Source of the DNA: an uncultured Eggerthellaceae bacterium | GTDB lineage: Bacteria > Actinomycetota > Coriobacteriia > Coriobacteriales > Eggerthellaceae | Assembly (NCBI GenBank): GCA_934670115.1 | Contig: CAKUOV010000005.1 | Location: forward strand, 1 to 64,000 | DNA length: 64,000 bases | Reading direction: 5' to 3' | Part shown: positions 60,143 to 64,000 of the stretch, piece by piece | Layout: each line of letters starts with the position of its first letter | Position numbering within the stretch: position 1 is the first letter of the stretch | Position numbers and translations under genes: made by a program | Notes under the pieces: generated by a model | Told to the model about the DNA's origin: nothing | The model's input: only the letters and a program-made list of their open reading frames with translations | Databases searched by the model: none

Positions 60143-61201
60143 ATGACGTCACGCCTGTTGTCCAGAAGATCTTTTTTGGGCGCTGCGTTGCTTGGTCTAG
60201 CGGGCTCAGCCTGCGTTTTTCCTGCTTGTTCGCGTGCTTCTTCGTCTTCTTCGTCGTCGGACACGCAAAATGCCGCCCAAACAACATCTGCTTCCGCTTT
60301 CTCCACCCAGAAGCGATCAATTTTCGTATTTGATACCGAAGTCTCGCTTTCTGCCGTATGCTCCGAAGAAATCATGAACCAGGCGGTGCAGCGTTGCTAT
60401 TACTTTGAAAATATTTTGTCCCGCACGGTGGAAGGAAGCGACGTTTGGCGCATCAACCAGGCGCAAGGCGCTCCCGTGCAAGTTGCTGCCGAAACAGCTG
60501 CGTGTATACATGCATCGCTTGATTATTCGCGTTCAACTCAAGGGCTTTTTGATATCACGATTGGTGCGGTTAGCTCGCTGTGGGATTTCCATAACAACAT
60601 AAAGCCTGATGATAGTGCGATTCAGGAAGCGCTTACCCACGTTGGATATCAAAACATTCAAGTACAGGACAATACGGTCACGCTTGCTGATCCCCTGGCG
60701 AAAATCGATTTAGGCGGCATTGCGAAGGGGTTCATTGCTGATGATTTGCACGATTTCTTCGTGAATGCCGGCTGCAACAGCGGCGTTATCAATTTGGGCG
60801 GAAACATTATGCTGATTGGCGCGAAAGAAGACGGCTCTCCCTGGCACGTAGGCGTGCAAGACCCCAATGATGCAAGGAATGTTTGCATTGCAAGCGCCGA
60901 TTGCACGGACGAGTCGGTGGTAACGAGTGGTTTGTATGAGCGTTATTTCGAGCAAGACGGTGTGATGTATTACCACATTCTTGACCCGCGAACAGGTTAC
61001 CCCGCGCAAACCGATTTATTGGCGTCTTCGATTTGCTCAAAGAAATCCATTGATGGCGATGCTTTGGCAACGGCCCTTTTCATTATGGGCAAAGATCGAG
61101 CGCTTGAATTTATCGAGCAGTCAGAGGGTTTGGAGGCGTTGGTGGTTGACGGCGAAGATCAGATTTCGCTCTCTACGGGTGCGCGTTTTCAAGCGGTATA
61201 G
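60143..61201 (+). CDS. apbE: FAD:protein FMN transferase ApbE
   Basis: ApbE moves FMN from FAD to Thr in (D/S)GA(T)-type sites of exported proteins. Motifs: DLGGIAKGFIADDL, INLGGNIMLIG and DPRTGYP with the metal-binding residues. The N-terminus reads SRRSFLGAALLGLAGSAC: a twin-arginine pattern plus lipobox, so it is probably a lipoprotein acting outside. Four target motifs in three proteins of this locus match its specificity. Start ATG 60143, AAAGGAG upstream. Confidence 0.9.
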   Translation: MTSRLLSRRSFLGAALLGLAGSACVFPACSRASSSSSSSDTQNAAQTTSASAFSTQKRSIFVFDTEVSLSAVCSEEIMNQAVQRCYYFENILSRTVEGSDVWRINQAQGAPVQVAAETAACIHASLDYSRSTQGLFDITIGAVSSLWDFHNNIKPDDSAIQEALTHVGYQNIQVQDNTVTLADPLAKIDLGGIAKGFIADDLHDFFVNAGCNSGVINLGGNIMLIGAKEDGSPWHVGVQDPNDARNVCIASADCTDESVVTSGLYERYFEQDGVMYYHILDPRTGYPAQTDLLASSICSKKSIDGDALATALFIMGKDRALEFIEQSEGLEALVVDGEDQISLSTGARFQAV

Positions 61202-61219
61202 AAAAAGTCCAGGTCAAAC

Positions 61220-61753
61220 ATGAGTTCACTATCGAAGAGCAATATCAAAAGGGAAAGCGGTACGGCACAGGATACCGCCGATTCCGCTGCGGGTACAACG
61301 AGCGAAAAGGCAAGAGTGCGCGCTTCTGGAAAAGCGAGCAAACGTAGTATGGCCGTGGTTGCTCTCATATTCATAATCGTTTTAGGCGTCTATGGTGCTT
61401 CGCTTGTTTTCTTTGAGCAGTCTTCCTCGGCCTATGCCGTGGTCCATGCAAGCGATGGCTCGGAGAAAAAACTGCCGCTCGATAAAGATGCGACAATTAC
61501 CGTTTCCACCGATTTAGGCTCGAATACCGTTTTAGTGTCCAACGGCACGGTGAGCGTGATTGATGCCGATTGCCCGAACCATGACTGCATTCAGCAAGGT
61601 GAGATTTCAAACACGAATCAGCAAATCGTTTGCCTGCCGCATAAGCTGTGGATTGAAATCGTGGCGCAAGGCGCAGACTCTGCGGATAGTACCCAGGGTC
61701 AAACGCCTGCGAGCGATTCAGACAGCGGTCTTTTTGACGCAACAACAAGATAA
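61220..61753 (+). CDS. Membrane-anchored NusG domain II protein
   Basis: One N-terminal membrane helix (VVALIFIIVLGVYGASLVFF) and an outer NusG_II domain with CPNHDCIQQGEISNT and IVCLPHKLWIEIV; these Cys/His residues are conserved in the stand-alone NusG_II group. Such genes sit next to Gx-type transporters and FMN-binding proteins in many Firmicutes and Actinobacteria; role unknown. It follows apbE by 18 bases. Confidence 0.85.
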   Translation: MSSLSKSNIKRESGTAQDTADSAAGTTSEKARVRASGKASKRSMAVVALIFIIVLGVYGASLVFFEQSSSAYAVVHASDGSEKKLPLDKDATITVSTDLGSNTVLVSNGTVSVIDADCPNHDCIQQGEISNTNQQIVCLPHKLWIEIVAQGADSADSTQGQTPASDSDSGLFDATTR

Positions 61754-61782
61754 GCATCTGCGGCGTAAACAGGAAAGCAGAT

Positions 61783-64000
61783 ATGCGAAACGCGGCGATT
61801 CAGGATAAAAAAACACGTGTTGAACAGGTAAAATGTCTTTCCCGTGTTGCGCTTTTAAGTGCCGTAGCACTTGTGTTGAGCTTCATTGAAACCATGATTC
61901 CTTTGCCACTTGGGTTTCCGGGATTCAAGCTTGGTCTTGCAAATGTTGCTATTTTGGTGGCGCTTTATGCAACTGATGCAAAAAGCGCAGCCTGTGTTGC
62001 TGCTGTTAAAGTGGCTGCGGCGGGCTTTTTGTTCGGCTCTCCCACTATGCTTGTCTATAGTGCGTCGGGAACGCTGCTTGCCTTTCTGGGGATGTGGGGT
62101 CTTTCCCGCGTGAGCTGGCTTGATGTGGTTCCCGTGAGTATGATTGCCTCGCTTCTGCACGTGGCGGGGCAGCTTTGCGCCGCCGCAGTGTTTCTTTCGA
62201 GCCTTGCTGTTTTGATAAACGTGCTTCCTTTGGGCGTTGCCGCTTGCGTTACCGGTTTTCTGACGGGCGTTGTCGCGCGCGGTGTGCTGAGCAATTTTGC
62301 GGTGCAAAATAAGACCGAACGAATGCGGATCGATGTATCGAATCTTGCTGTTTCTCCTGGTCAGCTCATTGCTTTTGTGGGAAGAAACGGAAGCGGAAAA
62401 ACAACGGCGGCGTTGCAGCTTGCGGGACTCCTTGAAGGGGAAGATGATTCTTCTTGCTTCGCTTTGGAGGGTACATCGACGGGCCTTTCAAAAGATGAAG
62501 CGAAGGAAGCGAAGGTTGCACCAAAAGACGGGAAGGGGAGCTCGCATTTTACGCATGCGTCAAATGCGGCGCTTGCGGGGATTGCCTTCCAAGATCCCGA
62601 TGATCAGATTGTTGCGCTCTTGGTTGCCGACGACGTTGCGTTTGGTCCCGAAAACTGCGGTGCAAGCAGAGAGGAAATGCAGGATATCGTCTGCGCAAGT
62701 TTGAACCGAGTGGGGCTTTCTGGACTGGGAAAACGTCCTATTAGCCAGCTTTCAGGTGGCCAGAAGCAGCGCGTTGCCGCGGCGGGTCTTCTTGCTTGTT
62801 CTTTCCCGATGCTTATTTTCGATGAAACAAGCGCCATGTTGGACGAGCGAGCGCGCGCCGAGCTTATGGACGCGTTTCGCGGACTTTGCCAGCGGGGCAT
62901 TGCAGTTGTTCTTGTCACGCAGCTTATGGAGGAAGCGTTTCGGGCGGATAGGATTGCGGTCTTTTCGGATGGCAACCTTGTTGCGCAAGGCGCGCCCGAG
63001 GAGCTGGAAAAACAAGAGGACGCTTTTCTTTCGTGGGGGCTTGAGCTCCCGAAACATCGCCAGCCTGCGCAAGGGATAACGCCTTGGCAGGCATATGCTG
63101 CCTGCTTGGCTGCGTCCGCTTCCTTGCATACGTGCGCGGAAGCCGCGTGGGAAGAAACCGCGCAGGGAGAAGTCACTCAGGAAGAATCAGCGCAGAAAGA
63201 AGCCGTGCCGCTTCTTTCATGCGAAAAACTCTCTTTATCGTATGAAACGAGCAGTCCGGCGCATCGGGGCGTGCCGCGCCGGGGGCAAGATACGGAAAAC
63301 ATTGCGAACGCTTTTTTTCTAGCGGACTTCAGCCTTTCTCTTTATCCGGGTCAGGTGGTGGCTCTTACGGGGCGTTCTGGCTGCGGAAAGACAACGTTGC
63401 TTCGCGCCCTGGCGGGCGAGCTGGCTCCCGCGCAGGGTGCCGTTTTCGTTTGCGGTGAAAATTATTGGAGCGATAATAAAACGATATTGCCTGATGAACG
63501 GCGTTTTCTTTTTGCGCAAAAGGTGGGGCTGTGTCCGCAGATGCCCGAACGGTCGCTTTTCGCGAAAACGGCGTTTGAAGATGTTGCCTTTGGCGCCCGC
63601 AATAAAGGCATGACGGGCGCACAGCTTGAATCGGCGGTATGCGATGCACTGGAGATGTTCCATTTGGATCCCGAGCGCGCCCGCACGCAGGCATCTTGCT
63701 CGTATTCCGGCGGAGAACAGCGGCGGATAGCCCTTGCTTCTGTTTTTGCCTGCCAACCAAAAGTCCTGCTTCTGGATGAGCCAACGGCGGGACTGGATCC
63801 TGTTGAGCGAGAGTCGCTCATGGCGGCGCTTATGGAGTTTGCCGCAGCAGGTGGCGCCGTTTTGTTTTCGACGCACGATGAATCACTTGCCCGCAGAAGC
63901 GCGCTGCGCGTTGTTTGCCTGGATGAGAGCACGGCCGGCGATTCCGAAAATGTTGCAGCTTGCGACGCGCTTTTGGAAGGCGCTGCGGCCAATGCCATGC
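61783..64000 (+). CDS. ECF-type transporter fusion: Gx S-component plus two ABC ATPase domains (open at right edge)
   Basis: The frame runs from ATG 61783 without a stop to the window end, at least 739 residues. Residues ~20-185 are a Gx_transporter/HepS-like S component (FIETMIPLPLGFPGFKLGLA; helices). ABC domain 1: Walker A GRNGSGKTT (~197), Q-loop FQDPDDQ, signature LSGGQKQRV, Walker B MLIFDETSAMLD; the H-loop His is replaced by Gln (LVTQL). A low-complexity linker follows (~430-480). ABC domain 2: Walker A GRSGCGKTT (~529), YSGGEQRRI, LLLDEPTAGLD, FSTHD with His. Asymmetric ATP sites are expected. EcfT is not seen and should lie beyond the edge. AGGAAAG precedes the start. Confidence 0.85.
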   Translation, partial: MRNAAIQDKKTRVEQVKCLSRVALLSAVALVLSFIETMIPLPLGFPGFKLGLANVAILVALYATDAKSAACVAAVKVAAAGFLFGSPTMLVYSASGTLLAFLGMWGLSRVSWLDVVPVSMIASLLHVAGQLCAAAVFLSSLAVLINVLPLGVAACVTGFLTGVVARGVLSNFAVQNKTERMRIDVSNLAVSPGQLIAFVGRNGSGKTTAALQLAGLLEGEDDSSCFALEGTSTGLSKDEAKEAKVAPKDGKGSSHFTHASNAALAGIAFQDPDDQIVALLVADDVAFGPENCGASREEMQDIVCASLNRVGLSGLGKRPISQLSGGQKQRVAAAGLLACSFPMLIFDETSAMLDERARAELMDAFRGLCQRGIAVVLVTQLMEEAFRADRIAVFSDGNLVAQGAPEELEKQEDAFLSWGLELPKHRQPAQGITPWQAYAACLAASASLHTCAEAAWEETAQGEVTQEESAQKEAVPLLSCEKLSLSYETSSPAHRGVPRRGQDTENIANAFFLADFSLSLYPGQVVALTGRSGCGKTTLLRALAGELAPAQGAVFVCGENYWSDNKTILPDERRFLFAQKVGLCPQMPERSLFAKTAFEDVAFGARNKGMTGAQLESAVCDALEMFHLDPERARTQASCSYSGGEQRRIALASVFACQPKVLLLDEPTAGLDPVERESLMAALMEFAAAGGAVLFSTHDESLARRSALRVVCLDESTAGDSENVAACDALLEGAAANAM

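Overview
The window reads as a bacterial chromosome fragment of moderate GC. It fits the Coriobacteriia (Eggerthellaceae-like Actinobacteria). The gene content behind that inference is a pilus operon with two class C sortases, IorAB, a FeoA-FeoB fusion, a J-like/HscC chaperone pair, several extracellular FMN-binding proteins with ApbE, and an AbiEi/DUF559-like nuclease. The genus cannot be fixed from the sequence alone. I see no tRNA, rRNA or CRISPR array.

Layout. 0-15.3 kb is an accessory, defence-rich stretch: GNAT acetyltransferase, HipB, a HipA/HicB chimera, RhuM with paired palindromes, a complete four-gene Wadjet (JetABCD) anti-plasmid locus, an AAA_14/DUF4143 ATPase bracketed by two copies of one palindrome, a hypothetical acidic protein, an Abi_2 (AbiF-like) HEPN protein beside a structured RNA candidate, and the 3' remnant of an AAA ATPase. 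Arrays of a 23-bp-spaced motif, possibly mobile-element ends, occur at two places here. 15.6-23.9 kb is a sortase-assembled pilus locus: adhesin, major pilin, sortase, sensor kinase, frameshifted response regulator and second sortase. 23.9-31.5 kb returns to accessory genes: a Sau3AI-like restriction-modification pair, a HIRAN protein, a TM2 protein, a Phd/RelE-type toxin-antitoxin, an Ltp-domain membrane protein and several unexplained repeats.

31.8-53.2 kb is mainly housekeeping and metabolic: FeoAB, HAD hydrolase, J-like/TPR protein with an HscC-type Hsp70, cytidylate-kinase-like protein, a sortase-anchored surface protein, gamma carbonic anhydrase-like protein, a DUF3810-like metalloprotease, PurE, IorAB, endonuclease IV, Apt and a lipoprotein. 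It is interrupted at 49.3-50.5 kb by a one-gene cassette. That cassette holds a PD-(D/E)XK-like gene bracketed by two near-identical 79-bp palindromic elements, and it is the best candidate for an undescribed system.

53.4-64.0 kb is an extracytosolic flavin electron-transfer locus. It starts at a 45-bp four-half-site palindrome. It encodes three FMN-binding proteins (one with cohesin-like and dockerin-like modules), a NapH-like iron-sulfur membrane protein, ApbE flavin transferase, a NusG_II protein, and an open-ended single-polypeptide fusion of an ECF-type S component with two ABC ATPase domains. The likely logic is that the membrane Fe-S protein passes electrons to FMN that ApbE attaches to the exported proteins, while the fused transporter may move the flavin or quinone precursor. 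The transport role is inference.
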